A stretch of DNA of 50,919 nt from Flammeovirgaceae bacterium UBA2786 (GTDB taxonomy: Bacteria > Bacteroidota > Bacteroidia > Cytophagales > Cyclobacteriaceae), in assembly GCA_002352225.1 (NCBI GenBank), contig DEIA01000036.1, forward strand, positions 46,440 through 97,358. The letters run 5' to 3'. The notes under the pieces were generated by a model. It did no database searches. It had not been told where the DNA came from and was given only the letters and a program-made list of their open reading frames with translations. A program made the translations under genes and the position numbers. Shown one piece after another: positions 17,010-26,506 of the stretch. Positions within the stretch are counted from its first letter, which is position 1. Every line of letters starts with the position of its first letter.

Positions 17010-17894
17010 TTAATTGAAAGGAACATGCACGTGCCGCTCGGCATGATAGCTGGAACGAACCAATGGCCCGGATTCTACATATTTCAATCCACGTTTTAAG
17101 CCTTCTTCTTTGTACATCGCAAACGTATCGGGATGAATAAATTCGGCTACCTCTAAATGCATTTTGGTGGGTTGCAGGTATTGGCCCAGCGTTAAGATCA
17201 TTAACCCATTTGCCGCTAAATCATCCATCGCCTTAAAAACTTCTTCTTTGGTTTCGCCCACACCCAGCATAATGCCCGACTTGGTGCGTTTGCCGGCTTC
17301 ACGTATACGTTTAATTTGCTCCAGGCTACGTTCGTATTTGGCCTGCGGACGAACCATGCGGTAAAGGCGGCCTACCGTTTCCATATTATGCGATACTACT
17401 TCCTGGCCACCTTCAATCATGCGATAGAGTGCCTCCCAGTTTCCTTTGGTATCGGGTATTAAGGTTTCAATGGTTGTTGCGGGGCTTAGCGCTTTTGTTT
17501 GTATTACCGTTTGATACCACACTTCGGCACCACGGTCTTTTAATTCATCGCGGTTAACCGATGTAATAACCGCATGTTTCACACCCATCTTCTTTATCGC
17601 TTCGGCTACCCGCTGCGGCTCTTCAGTGTCATATTCTGTTGGTCTTCCTGTAGCTACCGCACAAAAGGTACAACTGCGCGTACACACATTACCCAAAATC
17701 ATAAATGTGGCGGTACCCGCACCCCAACATTCGCCCATGTTAGGGCAATTTCCACTTTCGCAAATGGTGTGCAGCTTATTCTCATCTACCAGTTTGCGCA
17801 CTTTGGCATACTCTGGCCCTACTGGTAGCTTTACACGCAACCAATCAGGTTTTCTTTTCTTTGCCTCGGGCGATATAACGGGTAGTTCAATCAT
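17010..17894 (-). CDS. lipA: Lipoyl synthase
   Basis: The ATG at 17894 (MIELPVISPE) gives 294 aa; the frame is open 21 codons upstream through low-complexity spacer that is not family-like. Auxiliary 4Fe-4S cluster cysteines are C45, C50 and C56 (CESGNC...C), and the radical-SAM cluster is C71, C75 and C78 (CTRSCTFC). The C-terminal RSSYHAE supplies the conserved serine ligand. LipA inserts two sulfurs into octanoyl-lysine on lipoyl domains. Its immediate upstream neighbour gcvH encodes one such acceptor. Confidence 0.97.
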   Translation of the reverse strand: MIELPVISPEAKKRKPDWLRVKLPVGPEYAKVRKLVDENKLHTICESGNCPNMGECWGAGTATFMILGNVCTRSCTFCAVATGRPTEYDTEEPQRVAEAIKKMGVKHAVITSVNRDELKDRGAEVWYQTVIQTKALSPATTIETLIPDTKGNWEALYRMIEGGQEVVSHNMETVGRLYRMVRPQAKYERSLEQIKRIREAGKRTKSGIMLGVGETKEEVFKAMDDLAANGLMILTLGQYLQPTKMHLEVAEFIHPDTFAMYKEEGLKRGLKYVESGPLVRSSYHAERHVHVPFN

Positions 17895-17906
17895 CCTAAT
17901 AGTATT

Positions 17907-17952
17907 GAGTCGTGAGTCCTTAGTTTTTGAGTCATCAGTCTTTAGACTCAAA
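17907..17952. repeat. GAGTC-rich low-complexity spacer with inverted repeat, upstream of lipA
   Basis: The word gagtc recurs at 17907, 17914 and 17929, with related agtc/agac words following, and is inverted at 17945. Arms tttgagtc (17926-17933) and gactcaaa (17945-17952) make an 8-bp hairpin. It sits between gcvH and lipA and may be an RNA structure or a decayed repeat. Confidence 0.45.
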
Positions 17953-17971
17953 GACAATGTACTAACGTGTA

Positions 17972-18352
17972 TTATTTACCAATAAGTTCCTTGTACTGAT
18001 CTGCAGAAAGTAAGCCATTAGCCTCGGCAGCATTTGAAATCTCAATTTTTACCATCCAGCCATCACCATAAGGGTCGCTATTCACTTTTTCGGGGTTTCC
18101 TTCCAGGGCCTTGTTAAACTCTGATACCTTGCCGCTCAACGGCATAAAAAGATCAGAAACCGTTTTAACCGCCTCCACCGTTCCAAATACATCGTGTTGT
18201 TTAAGGCTTTGCCCCACCGATGAAATATCCACGTAAACAATATCGCCCAATTCGCCCTGGGCAAAATCGGTAATACCTATGGTGGCAACGGTGCCTTCAA
18301 TTTTAATCCACTCGTGATCTTTGGTGTACTTCAGGTTTGCAGGAATACTCAT
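17972..18352 (-). CDS. gcvH: Glycine cleavage system H protein
   Basis: The product is 126 aa, the usual length. The lipoyl attachment site is Lys63 in FGTVEAVKTVSDLF. The N-terminal KYTKDHEWIKIEG and the ITDFAQGELGDIVYVD segment are standard for the family. GcvH shuttles the aminomethyl group between the P, T and L proteins; those genes are not in the window. It is 66 bp after sprA and 77 bp before lipA, the enzyme that would mature it. A promoter-like TAATTTTG lies just upstream. Confidence 0.97.
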   Translation of the reverse strand: MSIPANLKYTKDHEWIKIEGTVATIGITDFAQGELGDIVYVDISSVGQSLKQHDVFGTVEAVKTVSDLFMPLSGKVSEFNKALEGNPEKVNSDPYGDGWMVKIEISNAAEANGLLSADQYKELIGK

Positions 18353-18373
18353 AGTGCTTTTGATTTAGAAGTT

Positions 18374-18381
18374 CAAAATTA
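18374..18381 (-). promoter_or_regulatory. Bacteroidota -7 promoter box for gcvH
   Basis: On the minus strand the bases read TAATTTTG, an exact TAnnTTTG match, 21 bp before the gcvH ATG. The usual -33 zone falls in a run of caattg words. If used, gcvH-lipA could be expressed separately from ruvA-sprA. Confidence 0.5.
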
Positions 18382-18384
18382 AAA

Positions 18385-18416
18385 ATTGTCAATTGTCAAT
18401 TGTCCAATTGCCAATT
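18385..18416. repeat. CAATTG iterated spacer between sprA and gcvH
   Basis: The spacer is built from overlapping copies of the self-complementary word caattg (at 18390, 18397, 18405) with tgtc/tgcc between them. Related words recur at 49458-49523. It may be a decayed repeat, or an unusual -33 region for the gcvH promoter. Confidence 0.45.
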
Positions 18417-18418
18417 AT

Positions 18419-21400
18419 TTATTGCGCTAAATTGAACAAAATCTTAAATCCGGCCCTGGTCGTGCTGCGCCTGAAGGAATTGGTTACCAGAGGTTCGTTT
18501 ACGCTGCGTTCCATATACGCCTGCACGCGCAATTTCTGGTTAACCAGATAACTCACATTAGGCCGCAACTGGAAATTGATATTGCCATTGGTTACGGTGT
18601 TCACTTCGGCAATTTTACGTTGAATGGTGCGGTTGTTGGTTACACTCATATTCATTTGAAATGTAATATCATTTTTAAGGGTAATCACACGGCCATCAAC
18701 CTTAAACGGTATCTTCATATTGTTTTTCGTGTACCCGATATCAACCGACCAATCTTTGCTGTTAAGTTCTGTTACTTGCGAGTTGGAAATGTTAAGTGCC
18801 AGATCGCGTTTGGTTTTGTATTCAAACTTGAGGTTGAGTTTTTTCTTGGTACGAACATTTATTCCTATCAGCGGAGAAAACTGTTCGCTTATCATTACCT
18901 GACTAATTACATATACCGGAATCAACTCCCCACTTGCATTAACCTTGCTTGCAAATAAGCCATTGTTATAGTTTTCTATCGGATTATTAAGACTTACATT
19001 ATCATACTCAAGCGAATTAGAATAGTTTACCACTGAGTACGATGATGAATAAGCATGGTTAATGGTTATGGATTGGAAAATATCCTTCAATGCCCCTTTC
19101 TTCCCTAAACCGGTGTAATCAATCCGCCAGCTTGGTATAGGCAGGCGTGGAAACGGGGAAAGGTTTGTTGTCTCAGCCGACTTACCAGTATAGGCTGCAA
19201 TAAAAGCCGGAATAAGTACATCTTGCGAACGACTTTCGTACGAGTTACCGGTTATAGCAGTAAACCGGCTTTGCAAAATAGCAATGTTCTCTTCAAACTG
19301 CTTAAACACCGTAGAGTTTAAGCTTTGATTATTCATGAATGATGTGTTAATGGTGTTAATGGATATTTTATACGATCCAATCCGACTTGGGCTTAACGAC
19401 TGATATGCTGTTCCGGTTGAATCGATTCGGAAAATTTCCTGAAATGCGGTGGTTGAATTTTTCTTTACATCTAACTTAATACGCAATTCGCTGGAGGGCT
19501 CAACCGCTGCACTCAAGCTCAGGTCTTTCATTTGGTTTTGCGTAAAGGGTGTGGTTAATTTCGAACTCCGCGTAAGCCAGCCCTTTTCACCCGCCTTTAT
19601 CTGAAAGCCAGCCTCCTGTTGTCCTAATATAAAGCCCCATCCGGGTGCACTCCAACCCTTATCCATTCCAAGCATGTACGGATCTGGTGTAAACCCTGGC
19701 AATATCGTTCCTTGTGTTACGGTGTAAGTACCGGTAATATTTCGCACCGACATAAGCAGGCGCAACACGCCTTTAATAGCTTTCAGGTCTGGTGACCGTT
19801 TTACCGTATCGGGTTGGGCTGGTTTGGTTGTGGGTGTGCCGGGCCGGGTTGGAGTTGACCGCACAGGTGTATTTACACTTTTAAGGAAGCCGATTTTATT
19901 ATAGAGTTTAACAAAGTCAACTCTTCCGCTCAGTGCCTGATCTTGTGTGTTTTGAATGATGTTACCTAACCGAAGGCTGTCTACCTTCTCCAGCGGCCCG
20001 GCCTTCCAGTTATACCCTACGTTGTAGCGGTACTCCGCATTCAGCCAATTAGTGAGAGGCAATTTTTCCAATGGCAACGTATAATTGGCCGTAATATTCT
20101 GATCAAAGTTTTTCATGCGCCCTAACTTCTTCAGGTTGTCGATTACTACCTGAATCGAATCGCGGTTGTCAAGGTCTCCGTTAGGTTCGTCTATAATGGC
20201 GTTTACACGCGAGGAGTAATCCAGCGAAAGGGATTTGGTTAAACTCCAGCGCACATTATAAAACCTATTGAACACAAAAAATTTCTGGAAGTTGGGGATA
20301 GAACTTTCGGCATCGCTGCTTGCATTGCGGTAAATCATTTTACTAAAAGATCGATCCAGTTCGCCCCGTACCGAGATATTACTGGGCATAGGGTTGAAAT
20401 TAAAGTCTTTTATCAGTTGAAGGAATGGAGACTTAAGTGCTTTCGCCTCCTTAAACGGCTCAAAACCTTTAAACTTGGGAGAGTATTGCCATACCACCGC
20501 ACCCCGGTAGTTACGTACAGTGTTCTCCTGCAAATTAAAATTAGTTTGTGTGGCCTCGCTAAATGCATAAGTAAATGAGAAGTTCTCAATATCATAAATA
20601 TGCGCCACTGCTTCCTTATTGGTTTTCACCTTTCGCACATTGGTAAAGTTTAAACTCCGCCTCACACTTCTGTCCTGAATGATTTTTAAATATTCTTCCC
20701 GTTCAGCATCTGAGTTAAATGATTGCAACGCAGCCTGAATGCGTAAGTCGGGATTGGCCGGATCGTACTTGGGGTTGATGGTGGTGTTTTCGTAACTGAT
20801 AAACATCGGAATCTTTAAGCCAGTCCATTGCGGTAATAGTTTATCAATATTCAGGTTGGCAGAAACATCGTACCGGGTGGTTTCACCACGCGCACGTTCT
20901 GAAATTTTAGATTGCACACCACCATATCCAAAGCTGATGTGGCGTAGTGAACCACTTACTGTACCCAGGTCGGCCAGTTTGGTATTTAGCATTACATTGG
21001 CAGCCCAGCCGGCTGTGCGATCAAAATCGGTAAGACGCATTTCATTTGCCCACAAGCATACATCAAAAGTTTTGGCATCGTTGCTGCGTGGGTTGCGAAT
21101 ACCAATCATCATAGTACGCACCTGACTTAAATCGGGGCGCCCCAGAATACGCATACCATGTTTGCCAGAAAGTTCGGGGCCGGCTTGCGGATACAGAATA
21201 CCCAGATTAAATCCTTCGCGGTCGCGTCTTGCCTTTAGGGCGTAGAGATCGTTCAGATCAAGATCAATTTGATTTTGATCGGGCCATACATCTTCAATTG
21301 TACGCACGCCTGCCGGTGTAATTTTCAACGGCAGTTCAATTTCATAATAGTTCTCATCAAAATCGGTACCCAGGCGCAGAAAGGCAACCAGTTCATTATC

Positions 21401-24400
21401 CTGAATGGGATTGCTCAGATTGGTATTATGTGCACTAATAAACATTTTAATGCGCCCGTAGTTAAAGAAGTCCATCGACACGTTTTTGTAAATGGCACGG
21501 GCATCGCCATCGGGCAATTCGGTTACACACATTTGCACCGATTGCTCGTTTAGCCTGCGTTGCACAGCAGAAGTATTATCGCGGTCGCGCCTTAATGGTT
21601 CAATGTAGCCGGGTTTAATGTTGTTAGGGCTGCCATTTTCTTCAATGTTTACTACCGATACAGAAAAGTTATCGAGGTTGGGTTCTATCGGCTCTCCGAA
21701 TCTCGATTCTTCCAGGTTTGCCGTGTACCGTCTCCATCGGTTACCCACCGCTCTGAATTTTGCCATGCGCAATACCACTGGTTCACTAAAATCGGTAAGC
21801 ACCATACGGATATACCGTATAGATTTAAATCCCTCCATGTTTCCCACCATTTCATCAAACTGCCTTACGGGAATGCGAAACAAATACCATGTTGCATCAG
21901 GGTTATCGGCCGAGGTTACCGCATCTACCACATACTTGCTTCCTACCTGCAGGGTATTTGGTCTTAGGTCCATACTGTAACTGTAATACTCTTCCAGATC
22001 GCTCAAGGTGTTATCCTGATTAAGGTCTTCATTATCGGGTATGGTAGTTCCTGAAATAGCAAACGCCTCGTTACCGGTTAGAATAGGTGTATTACCTTCC
22101 TGGTTGTTAAAGTTTTTATAGCGCTCCAGAATTTTGGCATCGCGCGCATCATGATCGCCCCCTAAGAAATATTTGAAATCATCGGCCGAGGGGTCCTGCT
22201 CGGCTACGGTACGTGCGGCCGGGCTTAACAGGTTAAGAAAGTTACTCTGAAATTTATTTAACTCTTTTGAATTCCCAATTCCGTCTAACCCTACGTCCTG
22301 GTTAGGTCTTCCTGTTGGGTCATTATCAAATGCGTTGTTCAGGTATTGTTTGTTGGTTACAAAGCCCCAGTTGTTTTCGGTAACATTAATAGGCGATAGG
22401 TCTCCATCGGTTGGCAATCCATTTTCAAAAGCATGCTTGCCATCGCGAATTACATCTTCTGAAATACTTCCCAGATGAAAAGTAAGTTTCCCCCCTGTGG
22501 TATTGGGTTTAGGAGGGTTAACACCATCATTAATATCTCCGCGCGAGTTATTTATAAACGGATTCAGCAGCCAGAACTCAACGTACTCAACATTAGCCTT
22601 ATCAAAATCAACTTCAGTACGAATGGCTGTAGTAATACCAGCCCAGTTGCTACGCGGGTTATTATTTAATCTGCCGGCATTGTCTAATTGCGTATTGTAG
22701 TTATAGGGGCCACGCTCCTGCGGATAATATGCCAGATCAAAAATCTGTTCGAAGAAATTTCCTATATAAGGGTCAAAGAATGGAAATATCTCCTGAGGAG
22801 GTACTGCTCTTACATAATGATTGGTCAGATAATCATCTGTTATATTGGCGGGTTTAAATCTACCGCCTGCCCGGTAAAACAAATTATCTACCTGATACCA
22901 GGCTAACTTGGCTCTGCGCCTGCCGGCATCAACATTATCGATGGCCCCGTTGGCATCGTCAAACTCTCGCGGCACAGAAGCTAACTTCCACGCCTGTGGA
23001 CTAAGTAAACTGTACGGGGTGGCTGTATTTTCAAAGTCATCAATAAACGAGGTGCCATCACCATCTACAATGTTAGAGGTGCCGGGCAGCAATTGGGCAA
23101 ACTCAGCATTGAGCGTTACGGTAGATTGCTCTTTAGTCTGCAAAAATGGAAGCGCATCAACCATTTTGGTTAAGAAGCGCGATTCTTTGCGCATGTTAAG
23201 GTCTAACCCATATTGAATGTTACGCGCGGGTTCGGTGCCAATCAAATTGCGCGATACCAGTGGTCGCTCGTTGTAATACAGAAAGGTAGAGCCGATATTA
23301 ACGTCATCATTAAGCTTATAATCCAGTCGTGTACCCAGCAACGACCGTGTTTGGAAAGCAAACGGATCTTGTTGTTCATAGTTAATATCAATGTCTTTAC
23401 CGGAAGTAAGAATACCTTCATTGAGAATGGTAACTTTTCCAAACGTATAGTCTACTGTGTAATCTAACCCTTCCTGCAGGGGCATGCCTCCGGCATATAC
23501 TTTTACCGAACCGGGCGAAATATTAAAACCCTGAATAATAATTTCTTTTCCTGAACCAGCTTTAAATGAGCCTACCAGGTAAAATTTATTTTTGGTAGTA
23601 ACTAATTCAGCTTCAGCTTTGGTGGTTCTATAGAGTGTATCATACACATACTTGCGTGTTAACTGATCGCGCAACGCAAGATTTGTTTCCCGGGCAAACA
23701 ATTCGCGCAACGCTTTATCAAAAGGTTCCAGGTAAGGCATTACAATCATGCCTGTTTCTGGCACTACTGTTATTCGCTCTACATAATCGAAATTACCATC
23801 GGGTTGTGGGTCGTTGTAAGGGTTAAGCCGGTCTAACCCAAATACTCTTATCAACTGCTGCGTACGGGCAAAATCTCCTTCCTGCAATTGCGGATTATCA
23901 ATACCTGTGCGGTCATCGCGATAGATTACCCGTAATTGAAATCCATCGCGTGTAAGCTGACTTACATTTAAGTTATAAATGTTCTTCATCATCAGATTCC
24001 AGGTGGGTAAAATTCTGCCCTGTGTATCTTTGATAGCAATTTTACGCGGACGCAACAATTTTAAATACGCAACCTCATCTTCTGGTTTGTTGCCATAATC
24101 TTCTGATAGCTCGCCCACTTTATAGGCACGGCCATTGTACGTGTATTCAAATGCTACGGCAAGAGCTTCATCATTTTGTAATTTTCGTTGCAGCGTTAAA
24201 TACCCTAACTCTTTATGAAATGTATATTCTGTTGGTGCCAGTTTACGGGCCGAAGTAATTTTTTCAAAGTCGGTGCCGTTTACTAAACCAAGTCCCTCCA
24301 ATGCCTGGTTAATTCCATCGGAGTTAGCCGATATACCACCCAATAAACTAAACAAATTGTTGGATGTGTTGGCAGTAGGCGCCTGCGGGTTTGAGCCTGA

Positions 24401-25549
24401 GGTAATCACATCACTTCGATAGATTTTTCCTGATTCCCCCATGTCCATAAGCCCTACCACATTGCGCAGGGTTTGGGTATCGTTCTGCCGGTTTAAAAGA
24501 TATACCTCCACCCGGGTAATGTTTACACCCGAGGTTATCTGGGGCAGCGTACCTAACCAGGTTTCAAAATTATCGCGGAAGAACTGGCCTAAAAAGAAGT
24601 GGCGGTTTTCATCATAGTTCGATCCTACAATTTCAAACGGACGGCCTTGCGAGGCACCATTGGTACTGCCGTTTACTTTTATACTGGATTGTTTACCGCG
24701 TTGAGTTGTAGCTAAGGTGGTTACAAACATTTTACCGAATTGCATCTGCGCTTTTACACCAAACAGATTTTGTGAGCCGGTAATTAAACTGTTGTTAAGC
24801 GGAAGGCTTACGTTACCAATCTCTAATTTTTTTAAAATGTCTTCTTTAAACCCGGTGTACTCCACCTTCATGTTGTTCTGAAAGTCGAACGAGTTGTTGT
24901 TATCGAAGTTGGTAGTTACAGCCAGCTTTTCGCCTACTTTACCCTGCACACTCAGGTTTATTTGCTGATCAAATTCGAAACCCCCGTTGCGTTGCTGGCG
25001 AATAGGAATAGAAGGGTTTTCAATTTTTTGGAACTGCGCCCCAAAATCGAGATTGACAAAGCCCCGAGGAATTAATTCTACATAGCTGCCTCCAAAAATG
25101 CGATCCAGCACGGGGCTTACATAAATTTTAGGAATCAACCCCCGGCTGCTTACTGCGCTTTCGCCATCCAGCGCCTTGCTTCGGGTTTGCCAGTACTCGC
25201 GTTTAATCAATTTATCCTGTTCGGCATTAAACTCATCAAACGAAATGGAAGAAGGAGGTCTGTAATTAAGTTTACCCATTCTTTCGAAGATGGTATAGTT
25301 ACGCCCTGTATCAATCTGCAAATCGAACCCCAGGTTTTTAGAGTCCTGCAAAAACAGCGGTGAAAAACTGCGGTAATTTGAGAACGGATCACCATAGCGA
25401 TCGCGCAAACGAAAAGTTGGCCGGTACGGGTTGGTAATTCTAAGGCGAGAGGTATCAGTACGCACGGTATCTTGCTGCCCCATGGCTAATGGGGAGAGGC
25501 CAATAGTAAGGCCCAGGAGGAGCAAGATCTTCCGGTATTTTACAATCAA
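18419..25549 (-). CDS. sprA: SprA, outer-membrane translocon of the type IX secretion system
   Basis: The product is 2,376 aa, close to the known size of SprA (about 2,400 aa). A signal peptide (residues about 1-24, ending SPLAMGQQ) precedes repeated beta-rich segments, several of the KVGEKLAVTTNFDNNNSFDFQN type. The protein ends in a short strand with terminal aromatic/hydrophobic residues (FKILFNLAQ), as for outer-membrane barrels. SprA forms a very large single-chain barrel through which folded cargo with C-terminal sorting domains is exported; it is also needed for gliding. The gene order ruvA-sprA-gcvH is typical of Bacteroidota, and it starts 7 bp after ruvA. No other T9SS gene is present here. 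Confidence 0.97.
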   Translation of the reverse strand: MIVKYRKILLLLGLTIGLSPLAMGQQDTVRTDTSRLRITNPYRPTFRLRDRYGDPFSNYRSFSPLFLQDSKNLGFDLQIDTGRNYTIFERMGKLNYRPPSSISFDEFNAEQDKLIKREYWQTRSKALDGESAVSSRGLIPKIYVSPVLDRIFGGSYVELIPRGFVNLDFGAQFQKIENPSIPIRQQRNGGFEFDQQINLSVQGKVGEKLAVTTNFDNNNSFDFQNNMKVEYTGFKEDILKKLEIGNVSLPLNNSLITGSQNLFGVKAQMQFGKMFVTTLATTQRGKQSSIKVNGSTNGASQGRPFEIVGSNYDENRHFFLGQFFRDNFETWLGTLPQITSGVNITRVEVYLLNRQNDTQTLRNVVGLMDMGESGKIYRSDVITSGSNPQAPTANTSNNLFSLLGGISANSDGINQALEGLGLVNGTDFEKITSARKLAPTEYTFHKELGYLTLQRKLQNDEALAVAFEYTYNGRAYKVGELSEDYGNKPEDEVAYLKLLRPRKIAIKDTQGRILPTWNLMMKNIYNLNVSQLTRDGFQLRVIYRDDRTGIDNPQLQEGDFARTQQLIRVFGLDRLNPYNDPQPDGNFDYVERITVVPETGMIVMPYLEPFDKALRELFARETNLALRDQLTRKYVYDTLYRTTKAEAELVTTKNKFYLVGSFKAGSGKEIIIQGFNISPGSVKVYAGGMPLQEGLDYTVDYTFGKVTILNEGILTSGKDIDINYEQQDPFAFQTRSLLGTRLDYKLNDDVNIGSTFLYYNERPLVSRNLIGTEPARNIQYGLDLNMRKESRFLTKMVDALPFLQTKEQSTVTLNAEFAQLLPGTSNIVDGDGTSFIDDFENTATPYSLLSPQAWKLASVPREFDDANGAIDNVDAGRRRAKLAWYQVDNLFYRAGGRFKPANITDDYLTNHYVRAVPPQEIFPFFDPYIGNFFEQIFDLAYYPQERGPYNYNTQLDNAGRLNNNPRSNWAGITTAIRTEVDFDKANVEYVEFWLLNPFINNSRGDINDGVNPPKPNTTGGKLTFHLGSISEDVIRDGKHAFENGLPTDGDLSPINVTENNWGFVTNKQYLNNAFDNDPTGRPNQDVGLDGIGNSKELNKFQSNFLNLLSPAARTVAEQDPSADDFKYFLGGDHDARDAKILERYKNFNNQEGNTPILTGNEAFAISGTTIPDNEDLNQDNTLSDLEEYYSYSMDLRPNTLQVGSKYVVDAVTSADNPDATWYLFRIPVRQFDEMVGNMEGFKSIRYIRMVLTDFSEPVVLRMAKFRAVGNRWRRYTANLEESRFGEPIEPNLDNFSVSVVNIEENGSPNNIKPGYIEPLRRDRDNTSAVQRRLNEQSVQMCVTELPDGDARAIYKNVSMDFFNYGRIKMFISAHNTNLSNPIQDNELVAFLRLGTDFDENYYEIELPLKITPAGVRTIEDVWPDQNQIDLDLNDLYALKARRDREGFNLGILYPQAGPELSGKHGMRILGRPDLSQVRTMMIGIRNPRSNDAKTFDVCLWANEMRLTDFDRTAGWAANVMLNTKLADLGTVSGSLRHISFGYGGVQSKISERARGETTRYDVSANLNIDKLLPQWTGLKIPMFISYENTTINPKYDPANPDLRIQAALQSFNSDAEREEYLKIIQDRSVRRSLNFTNVRKVKTNKEAVAHIYDIENFSFTYAFSEATQTNFNLQENTVRNYRGAVVWQYSPKFKGFEPFKEAKALKSPFLQLIKDFNFNPMPSNISVRGELDRSFSKMIYRNASSDAESSIPNFQKFFVFNRFYNVRWSLTKSLSLDYSSRVNAIIDEPNGDLDNRDSIQVVIDNLKKLGRMKNFDQNITANYTLPLEKLPLTNWLNAEYRYNVGYNWKAGPLEKVDSLRLGNIIQNTQDQALSGRVDFVKLYNKIGFLKSVNTPVRSTPTRPGTPTTKPAQPDTVKRSPDLKAIKGVLRLLMSVRNITGTYTVTQGTILPGFTPDPYMLGMDKGWSAPGWGFILGQQEAGFQIKAGEKGWLTRSSKLTTPFTQNQMKDLSLSAAVEPSSELRIKLDVKKNSTTAFQEIFRIDSTGTAYQSLSPSRIGSYKISINTINTSFMNNQSLNSTVFKQFEENIAILQSRFTAITGNSYESRSQDVLIPAFIAAYTGKSAETTNLSPFPRLPIPSWRIDYTGLGKKGALKDIFQSITINHAYSSSYSVVNYSNSLEYDNVSLNNPIENYNNGLFASKVNASGELIPVYVISQVMISEQFSPLIGINVRTKKKLNLKFEYKTKRDLALNISNSQVTELNSKDWSVDIGYTKNNMKIPFKVDGRVITLKNDITFQMNMSVTNNRTIQRKIAEVNTVTNGNINFQLRPNVSYLVNQKLRVQAYMERSVNEPLVTNSFRRSTTRAGFKILFNLAQ

Positions 25550-25556
25550 TGGTGGT

Positions 25557-26144
25557 TCAGGCGTTTTTAAGTGCTTGCTTTACGAGCTCTTCTAAACTTA
25601 TAGCATTTCCTGACTTCTTCAGGATTGCATCAACACTCTTTTCAGCTGCTGCTTTGGCAATGCCAAGCGTAATCAAGGCAGTTAACGCCTCGTGGCGGAT
25701 GGTATTGTGCATAAGCCCCGGTTTTCCTACATCTTCAAGAGCATCTTTGCGCAATTTATCTTTCAGTTCCAACACCAGCCTTTGTGCTGTTTTTCCGCCA
25801 ATACCCTTTACCCGTTGCAGCGTGCCGGCATCTTCGCTTATTATGGCTGCTTTCAAATCGGTTGGGGTAAGGTATGACAGTACCACTAAGGCCGTATTAG
25901 GGCCCACACCGTTTACCGAAATCAGGTGCTGAAACATCTGTTTTTCGGCTTCGCTTGCAAATCCAAACAGAATGTGGGCGTCTTCGCGCACATGCATGTA
26001 GGTGAGCAGCGTAAGGTCTTCGCGATCATTAATTTCTGAGAATGTATTTAGCGAAATGCTCACCTGGTAGCCAATGCCGTTTACCTCCAGCACCACAAAT
26101 GTGGGCTCCTTATGTGCGAGCTTTCCTTTTAAGTAGGCAATCAT
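25557..26144 (-). CDS. ruvA: Holliday junction branch migration protein RuvA
   Basis: The product is 195 aa. The N-terminal OB fold begins MIAYLKGKLAHKEPTFVVLEVNGIGYQV. The two helix-hairpin-helix motifs are LISVNGVGPNTALVVLS and LQRVKGIGGKTAQRLVLELKDKL-like sequence, which bind junction DNA. The C-terminal domain III (last 45 aa) contacts RuvB. RuvA tetramers clamp Holliday junctions and load RuvB. The gene heads the group leading into sprA with a 7-bp gap. ruvB and ruvC are not nearby. Confidence 0.97.
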   Translation of the reverse strand: MIAYLKGKLAHKEPTFVVLEVNGIGYQVSISLNTFSEINDREDLTLLTYMHVREDAHILFGFASEAEKQMFQHLISVNGVGPNTALVVLSYLTPTDLKAAIISEDAGTLQRVKGIGGKTAQRLVLELKDKLRKDALEDVGKPGLMHNTIRHEALTALITLGIAKAAAEKSVDAILKKSGNAISLEELVKQALKNA

Positions 26145-26343
26145 GGAAAAGCTTAAAAAATAAAATGCAGTTTACGAGGATTTGAGCAGGGATGCAAATG
26201 GTACAATAGACCCAAAACCCGTTACGATCAGGCCCGCTTCTGAACTTTCAAACCCGTAAAACCCTGCCCCGCATTCAACCGAATGGAAGTCCTTCCTAAA
26301 ACCAGCGTATACTGGTATGGGTTGTTAAACTAGCACTCAACCT

Positions 26344-26387
26344 CAGATAAGTTTATAAGATCACGCTTATCTGGTGAACGTGATCTT
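26344..26387. promoter_or_regulatory. Interleaved inverted repeats with H-type pseudoknot topology, ruvA/mreB-like spacer
   Basis: Two perfect stems interlock. Stem 1 is 26344-26351 with 26366-26373 (cagataag/cttatctg). Stem 2 is 26357-26365 with 26379-26387 (aagatcacg/cgtgatctt). The stems abut with no base between them and loops are 5 nt each, as in an H-type pseudoknot or two mutually exclusive hairpins. The surrounding gene-free stretch 26145-26506 otherwise shows only the promoter at 26485. Confidence 0.55.
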
Positions 26388-26484
26388 TGTATTGGTACAG
26401 CAGATCGACAGCGCATAATGTTAGGCCAACCGATATCCATCCATTTTTTGAACTTTCTATTGGCAAAGGCACGTTTAATATCAA

Positions 26485-26492
26485 TACCTTTG
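26485..26492 (+). promoter_or_regulatory. Bacteroidota promoter for the MreB-like gene
   Basis: TACCTTTG is an exact TAnnTTTG -7 box, with TTGG at 26460-26463, close to -33 spacing. It lies 14 bp before the GTG at 26507 and inside the longer open frame, so it decides the start: an upstream start at 26387 would lie outside the transcript. Confidence 0.65.
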
Positions 26493-26506
26493 CAAAAAAG
26501 AATACC

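Noticed and set aside
26387..26506. N-terminal 40-residue extension of the MreB-like protein
   Set aside because: The extension begins at a TTG, does not resemble MreB, and contains the promoter at 26485.
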